DNA from: CADEFQ01 sp050249415
Lineage (GTDB): Bacteria > Pseudomonadota > Gammaproteobacteria > Steroidobacterales > Steroidobacteraceae
Reading direction: 5' to 3'
NCBI GenBank assembly: GCA_050249415.1
Contig: JBFWQO010000005.1
Location: forward strand, 186,001-250,000
DNA: 64,000 nt
In this document: in pieces, positions 1 through 10,148 of the stretch
Layout: each line of letters opens with the position of its first letter
How positions within the stretch are numbered: the stretch's first letter is position 1
The notes under the pieces: generated by a model
What the model was told of the DNA's origin: nothing
Seen by the model: only the letters and a program-made list of their open reading frames with translations
Databases searched by the model: none
Program-made: the position numbers and the translations under genes

Positions 1-486
<486 letters not shown>

Positions 487-490
<4 letters not shown>

Positions 491-1584
491 GCCGCGGCCC
501 TCGGGGCGGTGGCCACCGCGAGGCAGGCGTCGGCGAGTTCCACGGTCGCGCGCGGGCGCGCGAGCCGTCGCGCGCGATCGGCCATCGTGAGGAGCCGCTC
601 GCGACCCCCGCGGCACAGGTCGAGCAGCTCGCGCGCGAGCCGCTCGGCGGTGAGTTCGCGGTCGAGCAGCAGCAGCGCCGCGCCCTCGCGCACGAGGAAG
701 CGTGCGTTCGCGGTCTGGTGATCGTCGACGGCCGCCGGGAACGGCACGAGGATCGACGCGACGCCGGCGGCCGCGAGTTCCGACACCGTGAGGGCGCCCG
801 AGCGGCAGATCACGAGATCGGCCCACGCATACGCCTCCGCGATGTCGTCGATGAACGCCATCACCTTTGCGTCGGCGCCCGCGTCGGCATAGCTCTTGCG
901 TGCGGCATCGATCCAGCGCGGACCCGCCTGGTGGCGCACCTCGAAACGCACGCTGCCCGCGAGTCGCGCCACCGCGAACGGTACGACCGCATTCAGCTTC
1001 GTCGCGCCCTGGCTGCCGCCGACGACGAGGAGACGCAGTACGGCACCGCGCCCCGCGGCCCGGTCGGCCGGCGCACCGAGCGCGAAGAACTCGGGACGCA
1101 CCGGGTTGCCGATCACCCGCGCGGGCTGCGCCGCGTCGAATGCGTCGGGGAAGGCCGTCAGCACGTCACGTGCAAAGCGTGCGAGCACGCGATTGGTGTA
1201 CCCCGCGATCGCGTTCTGCTCGTGAATGACCAGCGGCCGGCGCGCGAGCCACGCGGCGATGCCGCCGGGACCCGTCACGAACCCGCCGAGGCCGACGACG
1301 ACGACCGGGCGATGGCGGCGCATCGCCCGCAGCGCCTCGTACAGTGCGCGCACGAGTCGAAACGGCGCGGCGAGCAGCGTGCCGAGCCCCTTGCCGCGCA
1401 ATCCGCCGATCGAGATCCATTCGACGGGCAGCCCTTCGGCCGGCACGAGCCGCGCCTCGATGCCCTGTCGCGTGCCGAGCCAGACGACGCGGCAGCCGCG
1501 CGCGCCGAGCTCGCGCGCGAGCGCGAGCGCCGGGAAGACGTGCCCGCCCGTGCCGCCGGCCATGATGACCACGGTGCCCGTCAT
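487..1584 (-). CDS. murG: undecaprenyldiphospho-muramoylpentapeptide beta-N-acetylglucosaminyltransferase
   Basis: MurG transfers GlcNAc from UDP-GlcNAc to lipid I to make lipid II at the cytoplasmic face of the inner membrane. The 365-residue product is of normal length. It begins MTGTVVIMAGGTGGHVFPAL, whose GGTGGHVFPAL glycine-rich loop is typical of the family. It also has HEQNAIAGYTNR, a GGSQGA loop in the second domain and the ELAAAG donor-sugar motif near the C-terminus. The reading frame stays open far upstream, but ATG 1584 fits family length and overlaps the ftsW stop by four bases. It belongs to the minus-strand dcw operon between ftsW and murC. Confidence 0.96.
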
Positions 1585-2756
1585 GTCGTCACCGTCGCGG
1601 GGCCACGGGTGCGCGCAGCGGCTTCGTGGTACACGCGCAGCAGGATGCCGATCCACGCGACCGTCACGACGAGGCTCGAGCGCCCGTAGCTCATCAGCGG
1701 CAGCGTCAGTCCCTTGGTCGGCAGCGCGCCCATGTTCACGCCGATGTTGATGAACGCCTGCAGGCCGATCCAGACGCCGAAGCCCGCGGCGAGGCACGCC
1801 TGGAACTTGAGCCCCGCGTCCGCCGCGAGCCGGGCGATACCGAGCGAGCGCCATGCGAGCGCGAGAAAGAGGCCCACCGTGATCACGACACCGGCGAGCC
1901 CGAGTTCCTCGGCGAGTACGGCAAACAGGAAATCGGTATGGGCCTCGGGCAGGTAGAACAGCTTCTGCACGCTCTCGCCGAGCCCGACCCCGAACCATTG
2001 CCCGCGGCCGATCGCGATCAGCGACTGCGTCAGCTGAAAGCCGCTGTTGTAGGGATCGGCCCACGGGTCGAGGAATGCGGCGAGACGGCGCATGCGATAG
2101 CCGGACAGCGCCACGAGCGCGCCGAAGATCGCGAGCGCCGCGAACATCGTGGCGAGCACGTAGCGCAGCCGCGCGCCGGCGAGGTAGAGCACGCCGAAGC
2201 CGGTCGCGAAGAGGACCGTCGCCGCACCGAAATCCGGCTCGGCGAGCAGCAGCGCGGCGACCAGCCCGAGGATGCCGAGCGGCTTCGCGAGACCCGCGAG
2301 GCTGGTGCGCAATTCCGCTTCGCGCCGCGCCGCGTAGCTCGCGATGAAGATGAGCACGAGCAGGCGGGCGAGCTCGGACGCCTGGAAGTTGAAGCCCGCG
2401 ACGCGGATCCAGCGGCGGCTGCCGTTGACGACGTGGCCGACTCCCGGGACCAGCACCGCGACGAGGAGCAGGAATGCGAGGATCAGCAGCGGCAACGCGA
2501 GCCGCTCGAGGATCTCCGTGCGCACGCGCGTCAGCACGAAGGCCGCAATGCCACCGACGCAGAGCAGCAGCAGCTGACGCTCGAGGTACGTGAACGGATC
2601 GCCGTATTCCCGGTTCGCGATCGACACCGAGGCCGAGGTCACCATCACGAGACCGAGGAGCGTGATCGCGAGCACGAGCGCCACGGTGATCCAGTCCGTG
2701 CGGAATGCACCGCCGCGTGCGCCGCCCCTGGCCCAGCCCATCGTCGCGGTGGTCAT
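1581..2756 (-). CDS. ftsW: lipid II polymerase / SEDS-family division protein FtsW
   Basis: FtsW is the SEDS-family glycosyltransferase that polymerises septal peptidoglycan together with FtsI. The 391-residue product has about ten hydrophobic segments, the first around residues 20-42. The conserved C-terminal stretch GVNMGALPTKGLTLPLMSYG is the SEDS signature. The ATG at 2756 gives MTTATMGWARGG before the first membrane span. It lies 13 bases downstream of the murD stop and overlaps murG by four bases. RodA is the alternative family member, but the position between murD and murG decides for FtsW. Confidence 0.95.
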   Translation of the reverse strand: MTTATMGWARGGARGGAFRTDWITVALVLAITLLGLVMVTSASVSIANREYGDPFTYLERQLLLLCVGGIAAFVLTRVRTEILERLALPLLILAFLLLVAVLVPGVGHVVNGSRRWIRVAGFNFQASELARLLVLIFIASYAARREAELRTSLAGLAKPLGILGLVAALLLAEPDFGAATVLFATGFGVLYLAGARLRYVLATMFAALAIFGALVALSGYRMRRLAAFLDPWADPYNSGFQLTQSLIAIGRGQWFGVGLGESVQKLFYLPEAHTDFLFAVLAEELGLAGVVITVGLFLALAWRSLGIARLAADAGLKFQACLAAGFGVWIGLQAFINIGVNMGALPTKGLTLPLMSYGRSSLVVTVAWIGILLRVYHEAAARTRGPATVTT

Positions 2757-2769
2757 CGTGCGGGCGCCT

Positions 2770-4131
2770 TCATGCCGCGAGCCTCCGCACCGCCTGTGCG
2801 AACACGTCGCCCCGATGGGCGTAGTTCCTGAACATGTCGAGGCTTGCGCACGCGGGCGACAGCAGTACGGTGTCGCCTGCGACCGCGACACGCGCGGCCG
2901 CGGCCACGGCGCCTTCGAGCGATGTTTCGAGCGTGACCGGACAGGCGCCGTCGAGCGCCGCCGCCAGGGCCGGGGCATCGCGGCCGATCAGCACGACGTG
3001 GCGCACCTTGCCGCGAAACGCCGCCGCGAGCGGCGAGAAGTCCTGGCCCTTGCCGTCGCCGCCCGCGATGATCACGAGCACGCCGGACAAGCCCGCCACC
3101 GCCGCGAGCGTGGCGCCGACATTCGTGCCCTTGGAATCGTCGACATAGCGGACACCGGCGACGTCGGCGATCCACTGCGTGCGATGGTCGAGCCCCGCGA
3201 ACTCGCGCAGCTCGCCGAGCATCGCCTCGAGCGGCAGCGCGAGTGCCTCGCCGAGCGCGAGCGCCGCGAGCGCGTTCGCGGCGTTGTGCAGCCCCGGCAT
3301 GCGCAGCCGCGACAGTGGCAGCAACCGCTCGCCGCGGCGCGCGAGCCAGCCGCCCTCCACGCCGGCCTGGTCGACGAGGCCGTAGTCGGCCGCGACCCCG
3401 GGGCGCAACGTAAAGGTCAGTATCGAGGCCGGCCCGCCCGCCTGCCCGGTGCACATCGTGGCGACGAGCGGGTCGTCGAGATTCACGACCGCGGTATGGC
3501 AGCGCGCATAGATGCGCGCCTTCGCGGCGGCGTACTGCGCGATCGACTCGTAACGGTCCATGTGATCGGCGGTCACGTTGAGCACGACCGCCGCGACGGC
3601 TTCGAGCGACACGGTCGACTCGAGCTGGAAGCTCGACAGCTCGAGCACATAGAGCGCCGTCGCGTCGTCGCCGAGGAGATCGAGCGCCGGCTCGCCGAGA
3701 TTGCCGCCGACGCGCACCGCGATACCGGCGCGGCGCGCCATGCGCCCGAGCAGCGTGGTCACGGTGCTCTTGCCGTTGGTGCCGGTGATGCCGACGACCG
3801 GCGCGCGCGCCGCACGCGCAAACAGCTCGATGTCGCCGACGATGCCGATGCCGCGTGCACGCGCGGCGGCGAAGAACGGCTGGTTCGTGTCGAGGCCCGG
3901 CGAGGCGACGACGAGCGCGGCGCCTTCGAGGAGCTGCGGGTCGAGCGCACCCGCGCGCACGACGATGTCCCGTGACAGCGCATGCAACGCGGCGAGCTCG
4001 GGCGGCGCGGAACGCGTGTCGGTCACCGCGAGCCGCCAGCCGCCGGCATGCAGGTAGCGCGCGCACGAGAGGCCGGTGCGGCCGAGGCCGGCGATCACGG
4101 CGAGGCGGGACGGGGTGGCGTCGGCGCTCAT
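2770..4131 (-). CDS. murD: UDP-N-acetylmuramoyl-L-alanine--D-glutamate ligase
   Basis: MurD adds D-glutamate to UDP-MurNAc-L-Ala in the cytoplasm. The 453-residue product shows the N-terminal GLGRTGLSCARYL nucleotide fold (about residues 12-24), the ATP loop VGITGTNGKSTVTTLLGRM, the DHMDRY segment and the late YVDDSKGTNVGAT motif, which is diagnostic of MurD. It also has LLSPACASLDMF near the C-terminus. The start ATG 4131 overlaps mraY by four bases. The same frame is open upstream through mraY without meaning, so the start was placed by overlap and family alignment. Confidence 0.96.
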   Translation of the reverse strand: MSADATPSRLAVIAGLGRTGLSCARYLHAGGWRLAVTDTRSAPPELAALHALSRDIVVRAGALDPQLLEGAALVVASPGLDTNQPFFAAARARGIGIVGDIELFARAARAPVVGITGTNGKSTVTTLLGRMARRAGIAVRVGGNLGEPALDLLGDDATALYVLELSSFQLESTVSLEAVAAVVLNVTADHMDRYESIAQYAAAKARIYARCHTAVVNLDDPLVATMCTGQAGGPASILTFTLRPGVAADYGLVDQAGVEGGWLARRGERLLPLSRLRMPGLHNAANALAALALGEALALPLEAMLGELREFAGLDHRTQWIADVAGVRYVDDSKGTNVGATLAAVAGLSGVLVIIAGGDGKGQDFSPLAAAFRGKVRHVVLIGRDAPALAAALDGACPVTLETSLEGAVAAAARVAVAGDTVLLSPACASLDMFRNYAHRGDVFAQAVRRLAA

Positions 4132-5213
4132 CGCAGCTTCAGCGTCGCGAGGCCCGCGAGCACGAGCAGCAGGGAGATGATCCAGAAGCGCACGATCACC
4201 TTCGGCTCGGCCCAGCCCTTGAGCTCGAAGTGGTGGTGGATCGGCGCCATGCGGAAGATGCGCTTGCCGGTGAGCTTGAACGACGCCACCTGCAGGATGA
4301 CCGAGGCCGTCTCGAGCACGAACAGCCCCCCCATCACGAGCACCACGACCTCCTGGCGCACGATCACCGCGATCACGCCGAGCGCGGCACCGATGGCGAG
4401 CGCGCCGATGTCGCCCATGAACACTTGCGCGGGGTAGGAGTTGAACCACAGGAACCCGAGGCCCGCGCCGACCATCGCCGCGCAGAAGATCAGCACTTCG
4501 CCCGCCTGCGGCACGGGCGGAATGCCGAGATAGGCGGCGAAGACCGCGTTGCCGCTCGCATAGGCGAACACGCCGAGCGCCGCGGCCACCATGGCGGCCG
4601 GCATGATCGCGAGGCCGTCGAGCCCGTCGGTGAGGTTCACCGCGTTGCTCATGCCGACGATCATCAGGTACGTGAGCGCGATGAATGCGAAGGCCGAGAG
4701 CGGCAGGGCGACGCTCTTCAGGATCGGCAGGTAGAACGTGGTCTCGGCCGGCAGCTTCGCCGTGTAGAAGAGCACGGCCGCGGTCGCGAGGCCCGCGACC
4801 GACTGCCAGAAGTACTTCCAGCGTGCCGGCAGTCCGCGGGAGTTGCCGACCACGAGCTTCAGGTAATCGTCGTAGAAGCCGATCGCGCCGAAGGCGAGCG
4901 TCACGCCGAGTACGACCCACACGAAGCGGTTCGACAGGTCCGCCCACAGCAGCGTCGCGGCGAAGATCGCGACGATGATCAGCGCACCACCCATCGTCGG
5001 CGTGCCGGCCTTCGGCAGATGGGTCTGCGGGCCGTCCGAGCGCACGACCTGCCCGACCTGGTAACGCGACAGCCGCGCGATCATGCCCGGCCCGACGAGC
5101 AGCGAGATCGCGAGCGCGGACATCGTCGCGAGGATCGCGCGCAGCGTCAGGTACGAGAAGACGTTGAAGCCCGAGTAATCGGCGGTCAGTTCCTTGGCGA
5201 GCCAGTACAGCAC
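4128..5213 (-). CDS. mraY: phospho-N-acetylmuramoyl-pentapeptide transferase
   Basis: MraY moves phospho-MurNAc-pentapeptide from UDP onto undecaprenyl phosphate in the inner membrane, giving lipid I. The 361-residue protein is standard length and polytopic. Its motifs include GTPTMGG (about residues 70-76), the aspartate pair in GFYDDYLK, NAVNLTDGLDGLA and the loop MAPIHHHFELKGW. Ten or so hydrophobic spans alternate with these loops. It sits between murF (nine bases upstream) and murD (four-base overlap) in the dcw operon. Confidence 0.97.
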   Translation of the reverse strand: MLYWLAKELTADYSGFNVFSYLTLRAILATMSALAISLLVGPGMIARLSRYQVGQVVRSDGPQTHLPKAGTPTMGGALIIVAIFAATLLWADLSNRFVWVVLGVTLAFGAIGFYDDYLKLVVGNSRGLPARWKYFWQSVAGLATAAVLFYTAKLPAETTFYLPILKSVALPLSAFAFIALTYLMIVGMSNAVNLTDGLDGLAIMPAAMVAAALGVFAYASGNAVFAAYLGIPPVPQAGEVLIFCAAMVGAGLGFLWFNSYPAQVFMGDIGALAIGAALGVIAVIVRQEVVVLVMGGLFVLETASVILQVASFKLTGKRIFRMAPIHHHFELKGWAEPKVIVRFWIISLLLVLAGLATLKLR

Positions 5214-5222
5214 GATGCCCCC

Positions 5223-6593
5223 TCAGCCTGCCTTGCGCCCGGGCGCGAGCGCCTCGACGACGCGCTCGAGCCGGTTCATGCGTGAACCCTTGATCAGTAC
5301 GCGCACGTCGGCGGCGAGCGTCGTGGCGAGCTCGCGCGACAGCGACTCCGCGTCCGGGAACCAGCGCGCTCCGGCACCGAACGCCTCGACCGCGAGTGCC
5401 GACAGCGGGCCGGTCGCGAGCAGCCGTTCGATGCCGCGCTCGCGCGCGTAGCGCCCGATATCGACATGCGCGGCCTCGGCGTGCACGCCGAGTTCGCCCA
5501 TGTCGCCGATCGCGAGCCAGCGCCTCCCGCCGAGATCGGCGAGCACGTCGATGCCGGCGCGCATCGAAGCCGGGTTCGCGTTGTACGAGTCGTCGATCAG
5601 CCAGGCGCCCGATCGCGCGGTGCGGAAATCGAGCCGGCCGGCGACGGCGCGCATCGTCGCGAGCCCCGCGGCGACATGCTCGAGGCTCGCACCGGCCGCC
5701 ATGGCGGCGGCGGCGGCGGCGAGGGCGTTCGCGACATTGTGGCGCCCGGCGAGCTGCAAGCGGATGCCGGCTGCGCCTGCCGGCGCATGCAGCCTGAAGC
5801 GCGTCGCGAACCCCGCGGGCCCGACTTCGGTCGCAATATCCCGCGCGTGGAAATCCGCGCCTTCGGCCAGGCCGAAAGTCACGATGCGCGCGCGTGTCAT
5901 GCTGCGCCACAGGCCCGCGAACGCGTCGTCGGCGTTGACGATCGCCACACCGGCGGGATCGAGCGCGGCAAACAGCTCGCCTTCCGCGCGCGCCACGCCT
6001 TCGAGCGAACCGAAGCCCTCGAGATGTTCGGCGCCCGCGTTCGTCACGAGGCCGATGCGCGGACGCGCGAGCGCCGCGAGCGCCGCGACCTCCCCGGGGT
6101 GATTGGCGCCGATCTCGATGACGGCGAAGGCATGCGCGGGATCGAGCCGCAACAGCGTCACCGGCACGCCGATGTGGTTATTGAGGTTGCCCTGCGTCGC
6201 GAGGCAGGGACCGGCCGCGCCGAGGATGGCCGCGGTCATCTCCTTGGCGGTCGTCTTGCCGTTGCTGCCGGCGACCCCCACGACCGGAATCGCGAACCGC
6301 CCGCGCCACGCGGCCGAGGCGCGCGCCAGCGCAGCGAGCGTGTCGGACACCACGATCTGGGCGACCGGGACGGCCTGCTCCGCCGGGACGACGACCGCCG
6401 CGGCGCCGGCCGCGGCGGCGACACCGGCGAACTCGCTCGCATCGAAGCGCGGCCCCTTGAGCGCGATGAACAGGTCGCCCGTCGCGAGCGTGCGCGTGTC
6501 GGTCGATACGCCCGTCCACGCGCGATCGGCGCCGACCAGCCGGCCGCCGCAGTCCGCGGCGAAACCCGACAACGTGCGCACGGGTGCGCTCAT
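5223..6593 (-). CDS. murF: UDP-N-acetylmuramoyl-tripeptide--D-alanyl-D-alanine ligase
   Basis: MurF adds D-Ala-D-Ala to the UDP-MurNAc tripeptide, completing the soluble precursor. The 456-residue product opens MSAPVRTLSGFAADCGGRLV. It has VSTDTRTLATGDLFIALKG, the ATP loop GVAGSNGKTTAKEM, NLNNHIGVP, GRHNVANALAA and the signature LIDDSYNANPASMRAGI. The last residues (IKGSRMNRLERVVEAL) are the usual MurF tail. Start ATG 6593 overlaps the murE stop by four bases. The product acts just before MraY, its downstream neighbour. Confidence 0.96.
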   Translation of the reverse strand: MSAPVRTLSGFAADCGGRLVGADRAWTGVSTDTRTLATGDLFIALKGPRFDASEFAGVAAAAGAAAVVVPAEQAVPVAQIVVSDTLAALARASAAWRGRFAIPVVGVAGSNGKTTAKEMTAAILGAAGPCLATQGNLNNHIGVPVTLLRLDPAHAFAVIEIGANHPGEVAALAALARPRIGLVTNAGAEHLEGFGSLEGVARAEGELFAALDPAGVAIVNADDAFAGLWRSMTRARIVTFGLAEGADFHARDIATEVGPAGFATRFRLHAPAGAAGIRLQLAGRHNVANALAAAAAAMAAGASLEHVAAGLATMRAVAGRLDFRTARSGAWLIDDSYNANPASMRAGIDVLADLGGRRWLAIGDMGELGVHAEAAHVDIGRYARERGIERLLATGPLSALAVEAFGAGARWFPDAESLSRELATTLAADVRVLIKGSRMNRLERVVEALAPGRKAG

Positions 6594-8089
6594 GGCGCCG
6601 CCTCCCGCGCGAGCGCGGCGCGCACGATCGCCTGGTCGCTGAAGGCGCGGCGCTCGTGGCCGACGATCTGGTAGTCCTCGTGGCCCTTGCCCGCGATCAG
6701 CACGGCGTCGCCGTCGCCCGACTCGGTGAGCGCCGCGCGAATTGCCGTCGCGCGATCGTGCTCCACGCGAAAATCGGTGCCGGCGGCGACACCTTCGACG
6801 ATCGCGGCCGTGATCAACGCCGCAGGCTCGGTACGCGGATTGTCGTCGGTGATCCAGAGCCGATCGGCGCGTCGGCTCGCGATCGCGCCCATCAGCGGCC
6901 GTTTGCCCGGATCGCGGTCGCCGCCGCAGCCGAACACGACGGTGAGCCGCCCGCGACAGTGCGCGCGCGCCGCGGTGAGTGCCTTGTCGAGCGCGTCCGG
7001 CGTATGCGCGTAGTCGACGACCGCGAGCGGCGCGCCGCGCTCGCCGCCGAAGGCTTCCATCCGGCCGGGAGGCGCCGTGCACTCGCCGATCGCCCGGCGC
7101 GCCGCCTCGAACGGCACGTCCGCCGCGTGCAACACGCCGAGCACGGCGAGGGCATTGTCGGCGTTGAATTCGCCGACGAGGCGGGTCGCCACTGTGCCGC
7201 CGCCCCACGCCGATTCGATGTCGAGTTCGGAGCCGCGCGCCGTCGCGCGCAGCGCGGTGGCGCGCAGCGTGGCGCGATCGCGGCGCGAGACCGTGACGAG
7301 CCGCGCGCCGGCGGCCCGGTGGCCCTGCGCGAGCGCGGCGCCGTACGGGTCGTCGATATTGATCACCCGTGCCGCGAGCGTCGGCCAGTCGAACAGCGCA
7401 GCCTTCGCGGCGCCATAGGCGGCCATCGAACCGTGGTAGTCGAGGTGATCGCGTGTCAGGTTCGTGAACACCGCCGTGTGAAAGCGCACGCCGGTCACGC
7501 GCCCCTGGTCGAGCGCGTGCGACGACACTTCCATCGCGACGAACGCCGCGCCGGCGTCGCGCAGCGACGCGAGCTGGCGATGCACGGCCACGGCGTCCGG
7601 GGTCGTGTGCGAACTCGCGCGCAGCTCCCCCGGCTGGCCATAGCCGAGCGTGCCACTGTAGCTCGCGCGGCGGCCGCACGCGGCGAGCGCCTGCGCGGTG
7701 AGCCATGCGGTCGTCGTCTTGCCGTTCGTGCCGGTGATGCCGACGAGGGTCAGCGCGGCCGACGGCGCGCCGAAGAAGCGGTCGGCGATCGTGCCGAGCT
7801 GCGCACGCAGCTGCGGCACCGGCAGCGCCAGGATGCCCGACGGGAAATCGGGTACACGCAGGCCCGCGACCGGTTCCCAGAGGATCACGCGCGCACCGCG
7901 CTCGATCGCCTCGTCCGCGTGCGCGAGTCCGTGCGTCGTGCGCCCGGCGCACGCGAGGAACGCGCCTCCCGGCCGCACTTCACCGCTCGCGATCGTGAGG
8001 TCGCTCACCCCGATATCGGCCGCGATGCCGGGCGTATCGACGAGCAGTTCGGCGAGGCGGCGCACCGGGGCGGGGTCGGCAGGCGTCAT
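6590..8089 (-). CDS. murE: UDP-N-acetylmuramoyl-L-alanyl-D-glutamate--2,6-diaminopimelate ligase
   Basis: MurE adds the third residue of the peptidoglycan stem peptide. The 499-residue product contains the ATP loop GITGTNGKTTTAWL, the MEVSSHALDQGRV motif, NLTRDHLDYHG and, late in the protein, ITDDNPRTEP. That DNPR motif is the established marker for meso-diaminopimelate specificity rather than lysine, as expected for a Gram-negative wall. The gene overlaps ftsI at its start and murF at its end by four bases each. Confidence 0.96.
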   Translation of the reverse strand: MTPADPAPVRRLAELLVDTPGIAADIGVSDLTIASGEVRPGGAFLACAGRTTHGLAHADEAIERGARVILWEPVAGLRVPDFPSGILALPVPQLRAQLGTIADRFFGAPSAALTLVGITGTNGKTTTAWLTAQALAACGRRASYSGTLGYGQPGELRASSHTTPDAVAVHRQLASLRDAGAAFVAMEVSSHALDQGRVTGVRFHTAVFTNLTRDHLDYHGSMAAYGAAKAALFDWPTLAARVINIDDPYGAALAQGHRAAGARLVTVSRRDRATLRATALRATARGSELDIESAWGGGTVATRLVGEFNADNALAVLGVLHAADVPFEAARRAIGECTAPPGRMEAFGGERGAPLAVVDYAHTPDALDKALTAARAHCRGRLTVVFGCGGDRDPGKRPLMGAIASRRADRLWITDDNPRTEPAALITAAIVEGVAAGTDFRVEHDRATAIRAALTESGDGDAVLIAGKGHEDYQIVGHERRAFSDQAIVRAALAREAAP

Positions 8090-9867
8090 CGCAGGGCCAC
8101 CTGCTGTCGCGCAGGTTCGGGCGGCGAAGCCTCCTCATCGGGCGCGCCGATCGCGGCATCGGGCGCCACGGCGAGCAGGCGCAGCGCACCGCCGACGACG
8201 CGCGAGAACACCGGCGCGGCGACATCGCCGCCGTAGAAGTGGCCGGCGCCCGGCTCGTCGATGATCACGACCGCCGCGAGTTTCGGCTGCGTCGCCGGCG
8301 CGACGCCGCCGAATACCGCCATATAGCGATCGGTCGAGTAGCCGCCTGCGCTCGCCTTCCACGCCGTGCCGGTCTTGCCGGCGACCCGATAGCCGGGGAT
8401 CGCCGCACGGGGCCCCGTGCCCGACGGCGAAACGACCGACTCGAGCATGTGCACCAGCGTGCGGGAGACCCGCTCGTCGAGCACGCGCTCGCCGACGGGC
8501 ACCGCATCGACCCGCAGGAACGACACGGGCCGCACGAGACCCCCGTCGCCGATCGTCGCGTAGGCGTGCGTGAGCTGCAGCGGCGTCACCGAGAGGCCAT
8601 AGCCGTACGACATCGTGGCGATGCCGATCGGCCGCCAGTGCGACCAGTGCGGCAAGAGGCCCGCCGACTCGCCGGGATAGCCGCTCGTCGTGACCTGCCC
8701 GAAGCCGAGGTGTGTCAGCGTGGTCCACAGCTGCTCGGGCTCGAGCGACAGCGCCACCCGTGTCATGCCGACGTTCGAGCTCTTCGCGAGGATCGTCGCG
8801 AGGTTGATGCGGCCGAGGTTGTGCTTGTCCTCGATCGGCTTCACGCCGACCCGGATGTAGCCGGGCGAGGTATCGACGATGCTCTGCTCGTTGTACCTGC
8901 CCGATGCGAGCGCCGCGGCGATCACGAACGGCTTGATCGACGAGCCGGGCTCGAGGATGTCGGTCGCCGCGCGATTGCGGTACGTGCGCGCGTTGATCTG
9001 CTCGCGATCGTTCGGGTTGTACGCGGGCTGGTTCACCATCGCGAGCACTTCGCCGGTGTCGACGTCGAGCACGATCACCGAGCCCGACTTGGCGCGTTGC
9101 TCGCGGATGGCCGCCTTCAGCTCCCGGTAGGCGAGGTACTGGATGCGAAGATCGATCGACAGCACGAGATCGCGCCCCGGGCGCACCGGGCGGATGCTCT
9201 CGACATCCTGCACGATGCGGCCATAGCGGTCCTGGATCACGCGCTTCGCACCGTCTTCGCCCGCGAGCCAGTGATCGAACGCGAGCTCGATGCCTTCCTG
9301 GCCGGCGTCGTCGACGTTGGTGAAGCCGAGGACATGCCCGACCACCTCGCCGGACGGGTAGTAACGGCGATACTCGCGCACGAGGTAGACGCCCGGCACA
9401 CCGAGCGCCTTGATCTTCGCGGCGTCCGCCGGCTGCATGTGGCGGCGCAGGTAGAGGAACTCGCGGTCGAGGTTCGAGGTGACCCGTCGCGCGAGCTCAT
9501 TGCGATCGAGCGCCAGCGCCCTGGCGAGGCGCGGCAACTGGTCGGTCGCGAGCGCGAGTTCCTTCGGGTTCGCCCACACCGAATCGACGGGCGTGCTGAC
9601 GGCGAGCGGCTCGCCGTAGCGGTCGGTCACCGTGCCGCGGTGCGCGGTGACGGCCACGACCCGCGAGAAGCGCGCGTCCCCCTGGCTCGTGAGGAAGCCG
9701 TGGTCCATGAGCTGCAGGTCGGCCGCGCGCCACAGCAGGCCGCCGGCGGCGAGGACCATCGATCCGAAGACGAAGAGTGCGCGCACGCGAAACGCCTTCG
9801 GCGTCGTCTCGCCGCCGCCCGCGCGCCGGCCGCCGCGGCGCGTTTCCGTGTTGCGCCGGTCACGCAT
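8086..9867 (-). CDS. ftsI: division-specific peptidoglycan D,D-transpeptidase (PBP3)
   Basis: FtsI cross-links septal peptidoglycan. The 593-residue product has a short basic cytoplasmic tail, one membrane anchor around residues 30-50 (ALFVFGSMVLAAGGLLWRAA), a dimerisation domain beginning ITDR-like (HRGTVTDRYGEPLAVSTPV), then the transpeptidase domain. Active-site motifs are visible: EPGSSIKPF (SxxK), KSSNVGM (SxN) and VAGKTGTAWK (KTG). The frame is open further upstream, but ATG 9867 shares its A with the ftsL stop (TGATG) and gives normal length. Confidence 0.96.
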   Translation of the reverse strand: MRDRRNTETRRGGRRAGGGETTPKAFRVRALFVFGSMVLAAGGLLWRAADLQLMDHGFLTSQGDARFSRVVAVTAHRGTVTDRYGEPLAVSTPVDSVWANPKELALATDQLPRLARALALDRNELARRVTSNLDREFLYLRRHMQPADAAKIKALGVPGVYLVREYRRYYPSGEVVGHVLGFTNVDDAGQEGIELAFDHWLAGEDGAKRVIQDRYGRIVQDVESIRPVRPGRDLVLSIDLRIQYLAYRELKAAIREQRAKSGSVIVLDVDTGEVLAMVNQPAYNPNDREQINARTYRNRAATDILEPGSSIKPFVIAAALASGRYNEQSIVDTSPGYIRVGVKPIEDKHNLGRINLATILAKSSNVGMTRVALSLEPEQLWTTLTHLGFGQVTTSGYPGESAGLLPHWSHWRPIGIATMSYGYGLSVTPLQLTHAYATIGDGGLVRPVSFLRVDAVPVGERVLDERVSRTLVHMLESVVSPSGTGPRAAIPGYRVAGKTGTAWKASAGGYSTDRYMAVFGGVAPATQPKLAAVVIIDEPGAGHFYGGDVAAPVFSRVVGGALRLLAVAPDAAIGAPDEEASPPEPARQQVALR

Positions 9868-10148
9868 CACGGCCGCACGATCTCGATGTCCTGCGGTGCG
9901 GGTGTCGCCATGTGCAGGCGCGCCCGCGCGACGTTCTCGACGAACGCGTGCGTCGACCACGCGCTCTGCTCGAGCTGCAGCTGGCCCCATTCGACCTCGA
10001 GGTTGTCGCGCGTCGCGTTCAGCCGCTCGAGCTCCATGAACAGCTCGCGCGAGCGATGCTTCGCCCAGATGGCGCCCGCGGCCGAGGCGAGCGCCGCGAG
10101 CCACAGCAGCGGCACCGCGATCGCGAGCGTCCGGCGCGACAGTGCCAT
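9867..10148 (-). CDS. ftsL: cell division protein FtsL
   Basis: FtsL is the small bitopic partner of FtsB and FtsQ that helps activate FtsWI at the septum. This 93-residue product has one membrane segment (about residues 8-28), a coiled-coil-like stretch (HRSRELFMELERLNATRDNL) and the tail ARARLHMATPAPQDIEIV, which fits FtsL in size and layout. Family sequence conservation is weak, so the call leans on position between rsmH and ftsI. Both junctions are TGATG one-base overlaps. Confidence 0.9.
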   Translation of the reverse strand: MALSRRTLAIAVPLLWLAALASAAGAIWAKHRSRELFMELERLNATRDNLEVEWGQLQLEQSAWSTHAFVENVARARLHMATPAPQDIEIVRP